Below, in pieces: positions 34,330 to 45,300 of a DNA stretch of 62,507 bases. Source of the DNA: Bacteroidota bacterium. Lineage in GTDB: Bacteria > Bacteroidota > Bacteroidia > Bacteroidales > FEN-979. The position numbers and the translations under genes were made by a program. The notes below the pieces were generated by a model that worked only from the letters and a program-made list of their open reading frames with translations, searched no databases and was not told where the DNA came from. Within the stretch, counting starts at the first letter, position 1. Every line of letters begins with the position of its first letter. The stretch covers positions 1-62,507 of the forward strand of contig JAPLDF010000010.1 of assembly GCA_026391835.1 (NCBI GenBank), given 5' to 3'.

Positions 34330-37300
34330 TTTCCCTGAGGTTTAAGGTGTTTTTTTATCTCTTTCTGTGTTTTTGTGTTGACACCGACACTTGACTTGAT
34401 GCCACTCAGCAAACTTTTCCATACAAAATTAAAAAAACCTTTTGACTGATCGCGTTCAAAATAGATGACCCCGGTGGTCAGTTTGCCATTTTCGTCCGGG
34501 TTGGCATCTGCAAGCAGGAGGTTTGCCAATACTGTCAGCAACGACTGTTCAACCCTGTTCCATGTTCCTGGCTTCGTTGGTTGAAGCGATATGAAAAGGT
34601 TTTTATATTGGAACTGCATTAGTCCGTGGGATTTTGCATTGTTGGCATTTATGTGGATGATTTCAGTTGCGGTGGCAGTCCCCCGCGTGATGGCAACAGG
34701 CATCAGTTTTGAAAGCATGGGATTGATGGCGGTCAGATCCAGTTCGCCGATGGCGCCCCGCAGGGTAAATGTATCCCTTGGATGGTTGATTTGAAAATGA
34801 ACCCATGCCTCGGCGGGTGCAACACCCATCAGGCGGAAGGTGCCATGGAGTTCGAGGTCCCTGGTGGTGCACCCCTTCATGGTGGAGAACCCGGTAAGGG
34901 TGGCGTTCATCCGGTCAAAAAAGACCCTTCCGGGTTCATCCCCCGTTTGCTCCTCGTAGGAGGCAAAACCATCCGACAGGGTAATCGTATCAATGCAAAC
35001 CGGGAATTTGATGCCGGCGATCATCCGGCCCGGCATCAGCGGGTGTTTCAGGGAGTCGAACGGGATCCTTTTGTCGAGGTAATCCGCAAATTGCACCCTG
35101 TCGAGCTTCACGCCGGACGCAAATAGCTGCCGGTCGCTTAACAGTTTCCGGAAATCAATTTGTGAAACTGTCACCCGGGGAATTTTTACATCAATCCGGT
35201 CGGTCTGGTATCCCGATTTGCGGGAGAATTCCTGCCTGTCAAAATACGGAGTGACAGAAACCGAATCCAGGAACAGCCTGCCCAGTGCGGTTGACACACC
35301 AAACCTGCCGATCCTGCAGGAATACATGCTGTCGGGGGTGGCCCATCTGAAACCTGGCGCCACCAGGGTAATATCATCGGCATTGAACAATGGTACAGCC
35401 GCCGGATTTGACCGGGTAGCCGAGTCAACCCTGAACCGGGTAATTTCGAGCATCGCATCTGCCAGCGCATAGGATTGGGATTGCGCAGGGCGGTGAATGA
35501 TCAACCCTGTATTGGCCCCGGCGATGGTTACTTTGTTTACCGCCACGGTTTTCATGAACGCCGGAATCCTGATGAAATCAGCGGGATCAACATGTCGGGA
35601 ATTACCGGCGCCGGGCCCATCGCTGCTGATCTCTGCATAAATGGATGGATGATCGATGTAGAGGGATTCCAGCAGCCATTGATTGTCGAAGATGGCCCTG
35701 TCAAAGAAAAATCCGTTAAACCGCATTTCGGGAATGGTGATGGTCGCCATATTTTTTCTGCCCGGCACTGCGCTCCACGTCTGCAGCGGAATAACTTTTA
35801 TGCCCTGCAGGATGATGTCGGCAGGATAGGAGTGAACCTCCAGGCTCCGGGCTTCGAGGGCATACGTACTGTCGGCGATTACGGCACGCAAAGGGAACAC
35901 CTTCAGGCGAAGGGAATCGAATTTGATCACACCGTCGTGTACCCCCTTTTCGGGGATGTGAACGGTTGCGCCGACAACAGCAAAATCAATGTCTTTCAGC
36001 GAGAAGTAGGACGCCTTGCGGTCCTCCCCGCCATCATACGAAAGAGCGCCTTTTCGCACCAGGCACCGGCCGATTTCAAAAGTCCGGACAAATTTGTCGG
36101 CCACAAGGAGCCTGGACTCCTCCGGTGGCCCTTCGGGTTGCAGGTTGTTGCTTGTTTTCAGGTATAGCGACGGGTTGTCGAGCACAATCTGGTTGGCTTT
36201 GAGGATTTTTTCCAGGAAGAGTTTTTTATGGTTCAGCCCTGTAAGTTGAAACTTTCGCAGTGAGAATTCGAGTGCCAGTGATTGCCGCCTGTTCAGCCCG
36301 GGGCTGACCTGGCCCGGGCCGGCTGATTTAAAAACCCTGATGTTTTCAGCTTCGATCAGCGAATCGCGGGTGGCAATGTGCACCAGGTCTGCACGCAGGT
36401 GTTTCAGGCTGTCGGGTGAAACAATGGAAACGGACTGAAGCCTAAGGTCAAAATCACGGCTGTAAAAGTAACCCTGTTCATTCATCCCGTGAACCGAATC
36501 GATGAGAAAATCCTCCATCGACAGGTCAAAACTGCTCGTGGCAAGGGGTTTCTCAAAGCCGTTCTGGTCAATGCTGAATTTTACAAGCCCCTGGTGAATG
36601 TCGATCTCGCGCCCCCTGATCACCCACAGATACTTTTTTAACAGGTCGTATACCACCTCTTCATTCTCTGTGTCGAAAAAATCCTCCGGTTTTTTAAACC
36701 GCGGATCGGGGTTTTTCGGTGGCCTGAAACGGGTGTAACCAACTTCAGGCTCATTGATGATAAGCCTGTCGAAATCAAGGATCCGCCTGTTGAATACTTT
36801 TTTAAGGTCGATCCCGGTGAAGGTGAGCTGCGGCAGGTTGACGAACATCGTGTTGCGGCGGTTTGCAGGCTGAAGCAGGTTCTTTTTCCGGTCGGGAAAA
36901 ATGCTGGCCTCGTGGATGTCGATCAGCGATTTCCGGGTGGAGAAATTGATGGACGATGCATTGACACAATGGATGCCATCACGCAAAAACAGCGTGAAAC
37001 GCGCTACCTCCAGCTCTATGGCCCGGGAGTAGAAAATGCGCGACGGATCCATGTGAGAAAGGGAATCGAGGCGGAACTGGCTCAGTTCAAGGTCGACTTT
37101 CCCAACGCGCAGTTCGGGTGTTTTGTCGGAGATACTGCCATAATATTCAAATGAACCGTTTGCCAGGTGCAGGGAGTCGATGCCGATAAAACGGAGTTCT
37201 TTGGCAACAACGGTATACAATCCGGCGAGGCTTATTTTTTTCTTTGACTTTTTGATGACAGCAGTTTCATGCGAATTTATATTCCGGTATACCCGTACAG

Positions 37301-38276
37301 AAAAATCGTTGAGGTCCAGGGCTGAAATTTCCACTTCCCGGTCGGTGGTGGCCCGGTAAAGGTCTATTCCTTTGATTGAAAATGCAGGAAGGTCAATCCT
37401 GAACAAATCGCCGCTGTGCATCTCCCTGATTCTTTTGGAACTGAAATCCGGCACCAGGGATGCTTTTTTCCCGTAAAGGATGGATTTTGTCAGTGAAAAA
37501 CCAATCTCCTCCGCTTTGAGCAGGTATAGGCTGTCGGCAAGCTGGGATTCGAAATTGTGAACAACCAGGTCGACATCGCGGGAGTAAAAAACCCGGTCCT
37601 TGTTATAATAGCTGAACGGATTCACCGCAACATCCTTCAGTACGGAACTGAATTCATATTCACCGGTCGACTTTCTGCCCGTTTTCTGACTGAAAGAGGT
37701 ATACAGAATTCCATGGTTAACCTTTACCGAATCGATGTGGAAATCGTTGAAAAAACCCGAAACAGCCGGGTAAAGATCCTCATAAATCACCCGCCATTTG
37801 TTGCGTTTGGCAGCAAGGGTATCAGGATAACCCACGATGCTGATCAGGGGATGTTGAATGGTCAGCTGGCGGAAGTTGATGCGCTTTCCGGCATAGATTT
37901 GCCTGAAATGAACTTTATCGATGGTAAGGGATGAAAATGATATCCGGTACAGCGCCCTGGCAACTCTGCCATGTTCCTTCATGCGTTTGTATTTCAGCGT
38001 ATCGGGCACAAGGTCAAAACTGTCGACCACCACTTTGCCCGTGAGGATATTTACGTGAAGCGATTTAAAATCGGCACGGTACAACCCCTTGCTCGAAACA
38101 CGGATTTTTTCCTGGAGGTAGTTTCTAAGGAAGCGTTCGCCAAAATAGTTGAAGCCCATGAAAACCCCAAAAAAAGAAGCAAGCAGCAGGAAAACGGAGA
38201 CAGGTATAATGATCGTCCGTGGGCGCAGCCTTTTTTTTTTCGGCAGTAAGCTGTTTTGAAGGTCCTTATCGGCCAT
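34326..38276 (-). CDS. AsmA-like protein, long paralog
   Basis: A 1316-aa protein with one N-terminal membrane helix (about 18-42, IIIPVSVFLLLASFFGVFMG) and then about 1270 residues of beta-rich periplasmic sequence. There are repeated modules with recurring LxxxDSVxVxH strands, each with an IDSVHG/DRLIINEP-like motif (for example IDKVHFRQIYAG; FDRLIINEPEVGYTRF). The C-terminal 400 residues match the shorter neighbour, so the pair arose by duplication. The length would allow it to span the periplasm as a lipid-conducting groove; that is an inference from the family. First gene of the envelope operon; promoter at 38299-38330. Confidence 0.82.
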   Translation of the reverse strand: MADKDLQNSLLPKKKRLRPRTIIIPVSVFLLLASFFGVFMGFNYFGERFLRNYLQEKIRVSSKGLYRADFKSLHVNILTGKVVVDSFDLVPDTLKYKRMKEHGRVARALYRISFSSLTIDKVHFRQIYAGKRINFRQLTIQHPLISIVGYPDTLAAKRNKWRVIYEDLYPAVSGFFNDFHIDSVKVNHGILYTSFSQKTGRKSTGEYEFSSVLKDVAVNPFSYYNKDRVFYSRDVDLVVHNFESQLADSLYLLKAEEIGFSLTKSILYGKKASLVPDFSSKRIREMHSGDLFRIDLPAFSIKGIDLYRATTDREVEISALDLNDFSVRVYRNINSHETAVIKKSKKKISLAGLYTVVAKELRFIGIDSLHLANGSFEYYGSISDKTPELRVGKVDLELSQFRLDSLSHMDPSRIFYSRAIELEVARFTLFLRDGIHCVNASSINFSTRKSLIDIHEASIFPDRKKNLLQPANRRNTMFVNLPQLTFTGIDLKKVFNRRILDFDRLIINEPEVGYTRFRPPKNPDPRFKKPEDFFDTENEEVVYDLLKKYLWVIRGREIDIHQGLVKFSIDQNGFEKPLATSSFDLSMEDFLIDSVHGMNEQGYFYSRDFDLRLQSVSIVSPDSLKHLRADLVHIATRDSLIEAENIRVFKSAGPGQVSPGLNRRQSLALEFSLRKFQLTGLNHKKLFLEKILKANQIVLDNPSLYLKTSNNLQPEGPPEESRLLVADKFVRTFEIGRCLVRKGALSYDGGEDRKASYFSLKDIDFAVVGATVHIPEKGVHDGVIKFDSLRLKVFPLRAVIADSTYALEARSLEVHSYPADIILQGIKVIPLQTWSAVPGRKNMATITIPEMRFNGFFFDRAIFDNQWLLESLYIDHPSIYAEISSDGPGAGNSRHVDPADFIRIPAFMKTVAVNKVTIAGANTGLIIHRPAQSQSYALADAMLEITRFRVDSATRSNPAAVPLFNADDITLVAPGFRWATPDSMYSCRIGRFGVSTALGRLFLDSVSVTPYFDRQEFSRKSGYQTDRIDVKIPRVTVSQIDFRKLLSDRQLFASGVKLDRVQFADYLDKRIPFDSLKHPLMPGRMIAGIKFPVCIDTITLSDGFASYEEQTGDEPGRVFFDRMNATLTGFSTMKGCTTRDLELHGTFRLMGVAPAEAWVHFQINHPRDTFTLRGAIGELDLTAINPMLSKLMPVAITRGTATATEIIHINANNAKSHGLMQFQYKNLFISLQPTKPGTWNRVEQSLLTVLANLLLADANPDENGKLTTGVIYFERDQSKGFFNFVWKSLLSGIKSSVGVNTKTQKEIKKHLKPQGK

Positions 38277-38298
38277 TTACACAACATGGTTTGTGAAT

Positions 38299-38330
38299 CA
38301 AAGGTATACATTTTCGCGGTTCGGCCGAAA
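38299..38330 (-). promoter_or_regulatory. Bacteroidota-type promoter of the envelope operon
   Basis: On the minus strand, TTTCGG (38330-38325) is followed by 18 bases and a perfect TACCTTTG (38306-38299). The ATG of the long AsmA-like gene is 23 bases downstream of the box. The -33 element is imperfect. Confidence 0.45.
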
Positions 38331-38351
38331 TCGCTAAATTTGCAGTGAAGT

Positions 38352-38488
38352 GGTAAACGGGTAAACGGGTAAACGGGTAAACGGGTAAACAGGTAAACGG
38401 GTAAACAGGTTAACTGTTCACCCGTATACCCGCTCACAAGTTCACATGTTTACCCGCTCACAAATTCACCCGCTCACCCGTTCACCCT
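38352..38488. repeat. octamer array in inverted arms (GTAAACGG/CGTTCACC)
   Basis: From 38353 units GTAAACGG or GTAAACAG repeat every 8 bases seven times. From about 38417 the complementary-type units (GTTCACCC, GCTCACCC, GTTTACCC) repeat. The halves can fold on each other. The array lies between the divergent envelope operon and leuS. Confidence 0.9.
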
Positions 38489-38515
38489 TTTTAATAAACT
38501 AACCGTCACAACCCA

Positions 38516-41329
38516 ATGGATTACAACTTCCCCGAAATCGAAAAAAAATGGCAGAAATACTGGGTGGATCATAAGACTTTTAAAACAATAACTGATCCAA
38601 CCCGTCCAAAATATTACGTACTCGACATGTTCCCTTATCCTTCGGGGGCCGGGTTGCATGTCGGTCATCCGCTTGGATACATAGCTTCCGATATCTATTC
38701 ACGGTACAAGCGGCTGAAGGGATTCAACGTGCTTCACCCGATGGGATACGATGCCTATGGACTTCCTGCCGAACAATACGCCATCCAGACCGGCACCCAT
38801 CCTGCTGTGACCACCGAAAAGAACGTGGCCCGCTACCGCGAACAGATGGACAAGATCGGCTTCTGCTATGACTGGGACCGTGAAGTGAAGACCTGCGATC
38901 CCGATTATTACAAGTGGACACAGTGGACATTCATCCAGCTCTTCCATCACTGGTATAACAATAAAACCCAAAAGGCTGAAGCAATTGCTGAACTGGTGAA
39001 GGTTTTTGAATCGGAGGGCAATGCCGCGGCCGATGCCTCCATGACACAGAACTGGTATAAGGACCTGGTGAAAAAGGATCCCGTTTTCGGGGCAAAATGG
39101 AATGGCATATTTTCGGCGGATCAATGGAATTCCTACACCGAAAAACAGCAGCATGATATCCTGATGAACTACCGCCTCGCCTATCTTTCCGACGCGATGG
39201 TGAACTGGTGCCCCGAACTGGGAACCGTGCTGGCAAACGACGAGATCGCCAACGGCTTTTCGGTGCGCGGCGGCCACCCGGTCGAACGCAAACTCATGCG
39301 GCAGTGGTTCCTGCGCATCACGGCATATGCCCAGCGCCTGCTCGACGGACTTGAACAGGTCGATTTCTCCGATTCGCTCATGGAGATGCAGCGCAACTGG
39401 ATCGGCCGGTCGGAAGGCGCAGAGATCCATTTCCCCATCAAAGACCAGGAACTCAGCCTCAGCATCTTTACCACCCGTCCCGACACCATTTTCGGGTCGA
39501 CCTTTATGGTACTCGCACCTGAACATGAGCTGATTGCCAGGATCACCACGCCCGATCGCAGGGAGGCCGTTGAACAATACCTGCTCCTGTCGAAGAACCG
39601 TTCGGAGCGGGAACGCATGGCAGAGGTAAAAAAAGTGACCGGCGAATTCACCGGTGCTTACTGCCTCAACCCGTTCAACGGGACACCCATCCCGATCTGG
39701 GTTGCCGATTATGTGCTTGCCGGGTATGGAACCGGCGCCATCATGGCCGTTCCGGCGCATGACAGCCGTGATTACGATTTTGCGAAACATTTTGGGCTTC
39801 CCATCGTGGAAGTCGTTGCCGGTGGCGACATTACAACAGGTTCATACGATGCCAAAGACGGCGTGCTCATAAACTCCGACTTTATCAACGGGTTGCAGGT
39901 GAAAGCCGCGATTAGCGCGGTAATCCACAGGGTAAACGAGATGGGTATCGGCAAAGGCACCGTCAATTTCCGTCTCCGCGACGCGATCTTCAGCAGGCAG
40001 CGATACTGGGGCGAGCCATTCCCGGTATATTTCAAAGATGGGATCGCGCATACGCTGGACGTAAGCGAACTTCCGCTCCGGCTGCCCGAAGTCGACGCCT
40101 ACCTGCCTACGGCAACCGGCGAACCGCCGCTGGCGCGGGCAAAAAACTGGACCACCAAAGAGGGCTACCCGCTCGAAACCAGCACCATGCCCGGCTTTGC
40201 CGGATCCAGCGGCTATTACCTCCGCTACATGGATCCGCGCAATGACAAGGAGTATTTTTCGAAGGAAGCAGTTAACTACTGGCAGGATGTGGATCTCTAC
40301 ATCGGGGGTGATGAACATGCAACCGGGCACCTGATCTATTCCCGCTTCTGGAACAAGTTCCTCTTCGACACCGGCATGTCGGTGAAGGAGGAGCCCTACA
40401 AAAAACTGATCAACCAGGGAAAGATCCAGGGACGATCAAGCCTGGCTTACCGCGTCAGGGGAACCAATACCTTCGTTTCGGCCGAGTTGAAAGACCTGCA
40501 TGAAACAACCGAAATGCATGTCGATGTAAGCATTGTCGACAACGACATCCTTGATACCGATGCGTTTTGCAGGTGGCGTCCCGACCTTGCCGGCTCTGAG
40601 TTTATCCTCGAGGATGGCAAATATCACTGCGGGTACGCGGTGGAGAAGATGTCGAAATCGCTCTACAATGTTGTCAATCCCGACTACCTGATTGAAAAAT
40701 ATGGCGCCGACACCTTCCGCCTGTACGAGATGTTCCTCGGGCCGCTGGAACAGTCAAAACCCTGGGATACCAACGGTATTGAAGGCGTGTTCCGTTTCAT
40801 GCGCAAGCTGTGGCGGCTGTTTCACGATGACCAGAACAATTTCAGGGTGACCGGGGAGCCTTCCGAACCGGCAGAATTGCGTGTACTCCATAGAACCATC
40901 AGGAAGATCCAGGAGGATATCGAACGGCTTTCGCTGAACACAGCCGTGAGCACCTTCATGATCTGCGTGAATGAGCTCACCGACCTGAAATGCAAGAAAC
41001 GCGGCATCCTCAGCGACCTGGTGGTACTCATCGCCTCGTATGCCCCGCACATTGCCGAGGAGCTGTGGAACTTACTCGGACACACCGGGAGTGTTTCCGT
41101 GGCCGTCTTCCCCCAGTTCAACCCGGAGTACCTTGTCGAAAACACCTTTGAATACCCGGTTTCGTTTAACGGTAAAACCCGTTTTAAAATGGAATTGCCT
41201 ACCAGCCTCACGGTTCCGGAAATTCAAAAGGCCGCGCTTGAAGCAAAAGAATCAGAAAAATGGCTGCAGGGAAATCCGCCAAAGAAGGTGATCATTGTGC
41301 CGAACAAGATCATCAACATTGTGATTTGA
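38516..41329 (+). CDS. leuS: leucyl-tRNA synthetase
   Basis: A 937-aa class I synthetase charging tRNA-Leu. The HIGH-equivalent HVGHPLG is at residues 48-54, and KMSKS is at 711-715. The editing domain lies between ([37 protein letters not shown]). An insertion (about 146-220) follows the first catalytic segment, and a second (about 640-705, [15 protein letters not shown] then [17 protein letters not shown]) precedes KMSKS; both match the Bacteroidota pattern as I know it. No frameshift. The gene is a single unit preceded by the octamer array. Confidence 0.97.
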   Translation: MDYNFPEIEKKWQKYWVDHKTFKTITDPTRPKYYVLDMFPYPSGAGLHVGHPLGYIASDIYSRYKRLKGFNVLHPMGYDAYGLPAEQYAIQTGTHPAVTTEKNVARYREQMDKIGFCYDWDREVKTCDPDYYKWTQWTFIQLFHHWYNNKTQKAEAIAELVKVFESEGNAAADASMTQNWYKDLVKKDPVFGAKWNGIFSADQWNSYTEKQQHDILMNYRLAYLSDAMVNWCPELGTVLANDEIANGFSVRGGHPVERKLMRQWFLRITAYAQRLLDGLEQVDFSDSLMEMQRNWIGRSEGAEIHFPIKDQELSLSIFTTRPDTIFGSTFMVLAPEHELIARITTPDRREAVEQYLLLSKNRSERERMAEVKKVTGEFTGAYCLNPFNGTPIPIWVADYVLAGYGTGAIMAVPAHDSRDYDFAKHFGLPIVEVVAGGDITTGSYDAKDGVLINSDFINGLQVKAAISAVIHRVNEMGIGKGTVNFRLRDAIFSRQRYWGEPFPVYFKDGIAHTLDVSELPLRLPEVDAYLPTATGEPPLARAKNWTTKEGYPLETSTMPGFAGSSGYYLRYMDPRNDKEYFSKEAVNYWQDVDLYIGGDEHATGHLIYSRFWNKFLFDTGMSVKEEPYKKLINQGKIQGRSSLAYRVRGTNTFVSAELKDLHETTEMHVDVSIVDNDILDTDAFCRWRPDLAGSEFILEDGKYHCGYAVEKMSKSLYNVVNPDYLIEKYGADTFRLYEMFLGPLEQSKPWDTNGIEGVFRFMRKLWRLFHDDQNNFRVTGEPSEPAELRVLHRTIRKIQEDIERLSLNTAVSTFMICVNELTDLKCKKRGILSDLVVLIASYAPHIAEELWNLLGHTGSVSVAVFPQFNPEYLVENTFEYPVSFNGKTRFKMELPTSLTVPEIQKAALEAKESEKWLQGNPPKKVIIVPNKIINIVI

Positions 41330-41362
41330 TCCTCTCAGCGCAGACGGAATTTTTTCTTACGA

Positions 41363-42253
41363 TTAAAATTTCAACCCCAGCCCGGCTGCAATGTTGAACA
41401 CGCCGTATTTTTGCTTGTAACCGGAAAAATCGATAACCGATCCGTCGCCAAAACTGCAGGGATAGCCGCCAATTTTGTAATTGCCGAACAGGTAATCGGC
41501 ATTCACGAAAAATTCCCAGTTAGCATTGATTGAGAATGCAAGCCCTGCCGTGACATCAAATATAAAGGCTCCCCCGCCTCTCTTACCCACCTTTATCCAC
41601 CCGGATTGCGTCCCGTTAGATATCATATATGTCGTTTCCGGGATGCCGAGGTATTCATAGCCAATGAGGACACCCCCTTTAATTGAAAGAACGTCTACCG
41701 GGATCGTAAACACAGGCCCGGCCAACCCCCCGATTGTTTGATACTTAACATCATTGGCGGTGACTGAGGAACTGAAGATTGAGCTGTAGTAATCTTCAAT
41801 TTTCTCTGTCTTGAACTTGTTTGAATTGTACAACGCTTTAATTGTAATCCCGAAAAACGGTTCAAACTGATGTGACAGGGTCAAGTTGACATTAAGCCCG
41901 TCCCCTGCAAATCCGGCTTCTTCGCTGGAGAGATCATCGCTGGCAAAAATCCCTGTGGCGAGGCTCACACCCCCTGAAAATGCGACACAGTTGCGATGCT
42001 TCCTGGTTGACGATCCGGCGGGGCTGGTGCCTCCGGGAACCTGGTCATAATAATGGACAACCTGCACGTAATTGCTGCCGACAGAAGTATGCCGCACATT
42101 CTTTTTCCCGGTGAGATCGTAATACACGAAAAGGCTGTCAACCTTCGTAACTTTGCAAGGAATTTTTACCCCGGTTGTTAAGACAATCGTATCCTGGGCA
42201 TTTGCAAAAAACGGAAGGACCGACAACACAAGAATGAAGAGGTATGTTTTCAT
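41363..42253 (-). CDS. outer-membrane beta-barrel protein
   Basis: A 296-aa protein with a signal peptide (1-19, ending FANA), a short N-terminal segment DTIVLTTGVKIPCKVTKVDS (20-39) of the type that precedes many Bacteroidota outer-membrane proteins, and about ten amphipathic strands. It ends in Phe (AAGLGLKF), as expected for a barrel inserted by BamA. It lies between leuS (convergent) and the macroglobulin gene (divergent). No specific function. Confidence 0.78.
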   Translation of the reverse strand: MKTYLFILVLSVLPFFANAQDTIVLTTGVKIPCKVTKVDSLFVYYDLTGKKNVRHTSVGSNYVQVVHYYDQVPGGTSPAGSSTRKHRNCVAFSGGVSLATGIFASDDLSSEEAGFAGDGLNVNLTLSHQFEPFFGITIKALYNSNKFKTEKIEDYYSSIFSSSVTANDVKYQTIGGLAGPVFTIPVDVLSIKGGVLIGYEYLGIPETTYMISNGTQSGWIKVGKRGGGAFIFDVTAGLAFSINANWEFFVNADYLFGNYKIGGYPCSFGDGSVIDFSGYKQKYGVFNIAAGLGLKF

Positions 42254-42399
42254 AAAGAACGATCTTTTGCATGGCTAAAGATACGAAAAAAAAGCTATAA
42301 ATAACCAGCGAACTATTTTAAACTTCCGGTATAATCTTTGTTGTAACCACTCCTTTTGCTAATATTGTATTTGTTTTTACCAGAGCCAAACCTTTCCCC

Positions 42400-45300
42400 A
42401 TGAAAATCACGTTTCCCTTCCCGTTTTTTGCCTTCCTGTTCATGTTCTTAACCTTTTCTGCCATTGGGAATCCGCAGAAACCGCAGCGCCGGCAAAGCAT
42501 CAACCCGGTAAGCGTTACTTCCATAAGTCGACAGGCTAACCCGCTCACCCGTTCACCCGCTCACCTTTTTGAACGGTTATGGAAACAGGTTGATTCGCTT
42601 GCCGGCGCCGGCCTGCCAAAGTCAGCCCTGGAGATCGTGAATAACATATATGCGCAGGCGAAAGCCGGTAAAGATGACCCCCAGGTGATCAAGGCCATCA
42701 TCTACCGCATCCGCCTGAATTCCGAATTCCAGGAGAACTTCATGACAACGACCATCGCCGGCCTGAAAAAAGAGATCTCAGGATCCGGGCAACCGCAGAA
42801 ACAGGTGCTGCAATCAATCCTGGCGGAGGTTTACTGGAAATATTACCAGAACAACCAATATCGTTTTCGCAACCGTACCCGGACAACCTCAGTTCTGCCC
42901 GACAGCATTGAGACCTGGGACCTGGCAACCATCTCCGGCACAATCATCCGCACCTACCTCCTGTCGCTCGGGCAGGCCGACACCCTGCAGCGCATACCCA
43001 TCGGAAATTATGACGCCATACTGGAGGACGATGCCTACAGGACCGGCATGCGGGATACCATATCCGGGCATACGGCCAAATTTATTCCCACACTTTATGA
43101 TTTTCTTGCAAACCGTGCCCTTGACTATTTCACCTCCGGGGAGAGGGGAGAGACATTGCCCGCAGAGCGTTTTGAAGTCGACCAGGCATGGTTTTTCGCA
43201 CAGCCATCCGCCTTTGCCAACAGCAGGATGATGATCGCAGCCGATCCGGCTGCACCCGCAAGCTATGCGCTGCGTATTTTCAGGGACCTTGCGGCTTTTC
43301 ATTTAAAGGACCAGGATCCCCGGGCACTGATCGAATCGGAGCTGAAACGCCTGGCGTTTGTCCATGAAAAATATATACTTCCCGGGAAAGACAGCCTTTA
43401 CCCGGATGCACTCCGGCAATTTGAACAGGCCGCGATTGCTTCACCATGGAGCGCCACCATTTCACATGCCCTTGCAACATTTCTCAACAGCCAGGGACAA
43501 CTCTATCAGCCACTCGTATCCGACCTCCACAAGTGGGACATCCGCTCGGCCATGGAAGTATGTGATAAAACCATGCAACGGTTTCCCGGTTCGGAGGGTT
43601 CGAAAAACTGCAAGATCCTGTCGGACATGATCAAAGAGCCCTTCCTGCAGGTTACGGCCGAAACGGCCGTGCCGGTTGACAAACCATCGCTTGCCCTGGT
43701 TGGAATCAAGAACCTTCAGCAGGTGTTTTTCCGGCTTGCAAAGGTTGACCCGGAAACATATTCAGAAAAATCATTTTCAATGGACCAGCTGGGATACTTC
43801 AAATCTCTCTGGGAACTGCCTGCCGCAAAATCATGGGAGCAGAAATTTCCCAGTGACGGAGATTACCAGAAACACCAGGCTGAAATTGAGGTTTTCGGGG
43901 TTCCTGCCGGATTTTACGTCCTGTTGTGCTCTCAAACCAAAGATATTTCCGTTTCGAAGCCGGTTTTTGCCTTCACCAGCTTCTGGTCAACACAGATCAC
44001 CTATGTCAGCAAACTCAACCGCGATGGCAGTTATGGCTACTATGTGCTGGATCGTGAAACGGGGATGCCACCGAAAAATGCGCGGGTGGAAGCCTGGCAA
44101 AAGAACTATAACAGCCTGGATCGCAAATACGAGCAGAAAAAACTCCGGGATTATACCCCTGACGAACAGGGATTTTTCCTGATCACCTCGCCCGTGAATG
44201 ACCGGGGCCTCACAAACCAGTTCCTGAAGATCTATGTGAAAGATGACTATTTCACCACCGATAATTTTACGCAATACAGGATGTTCAAACGGCCGGAATA
44301 CAATGCAATCCGGACCATGTTCTACACCGACCGCGCCATTTACCGGCCAGGGCAGATCGTATATTTCAAGGGGATCATGCTGGAGGTGACCGGCGACAGA
44401 TCAGAGATTAAACCAAACTTCGCCACCTGGGCCGAGTTCAGGGATGTCAACGGGCAACGGATTGCCTCAGTGAACCTTACGACCAATGAGTTCGGCTCTT
44501 TCAATGGCTCCTTCATTGCACCAACCGGGGTATTGCCCGGCCAGATGACCATCTCAAACCAATTCGGTTCCGCATCCATTTCCGTGGAAGAATATAAACG
44601 CCCCACCTTTGATGTCTCCTGCGATCCGCTCGAAGGAAACTACAAACTTGGAGAGACACTCACGGTCACCGGGAAAGCCGCCGCCTTTGCCGGGAACGCC
44701 ATCGATGCCGCCGCGGTAAAATACCGGGTGGTCCGCACTGCACGCTTTCCCTTCTGGGATTGGGGCTGGCGCTGGCCGATGCCTGCATCCCCCGAGGTGG
44801 AAATTGCCAATGGTACCTCCATCACCGATGCCGGGGGGAAATTCATCATTTCATTCAGGGCGATCCCCGATGCCGGCATAGATAAGAAGAGCTGGCCGGT
44901 ATTTGATTTCTCAATTTATGCCGATGTGACCGACCTCAACGGCGAAACCCAGTCGGTTGAACAGCATGTATCCGTCGGCTTCAAGGCGCTGCTGATCGGA
45001 ACGAACATCCCCGAAATGGTCAACCTGGCTGCAGATACACTGGTAAAGGTAACCACCACCAATCTGAACGGGCGGTCAACGCCGGCAATGGTTTCCATTA
45101 GCCTGCAACGGCTTCGCCAGCCCGGCCGGGCATTCAAAACAAGGTCGTGGGAACGCCCCGACCTTCATGTCACGACACGCGATGAATTCCGGTCAGCGTT
45201 CCCGAATGATGCGTATGATGATGAAAACGACCCGGGAAGCTGGACCCGGGAAGAAATTGTATTTGAAAAAACGATCAATACGCGCAACGATTCAACGCTG

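Noticed and set aside
38051-38437. 128-codon minus-strand frame upstream of the AsmA-like gene
   Set aside because: It reads the octamer array out of frame and overlaps a well-supported gene in another frame.
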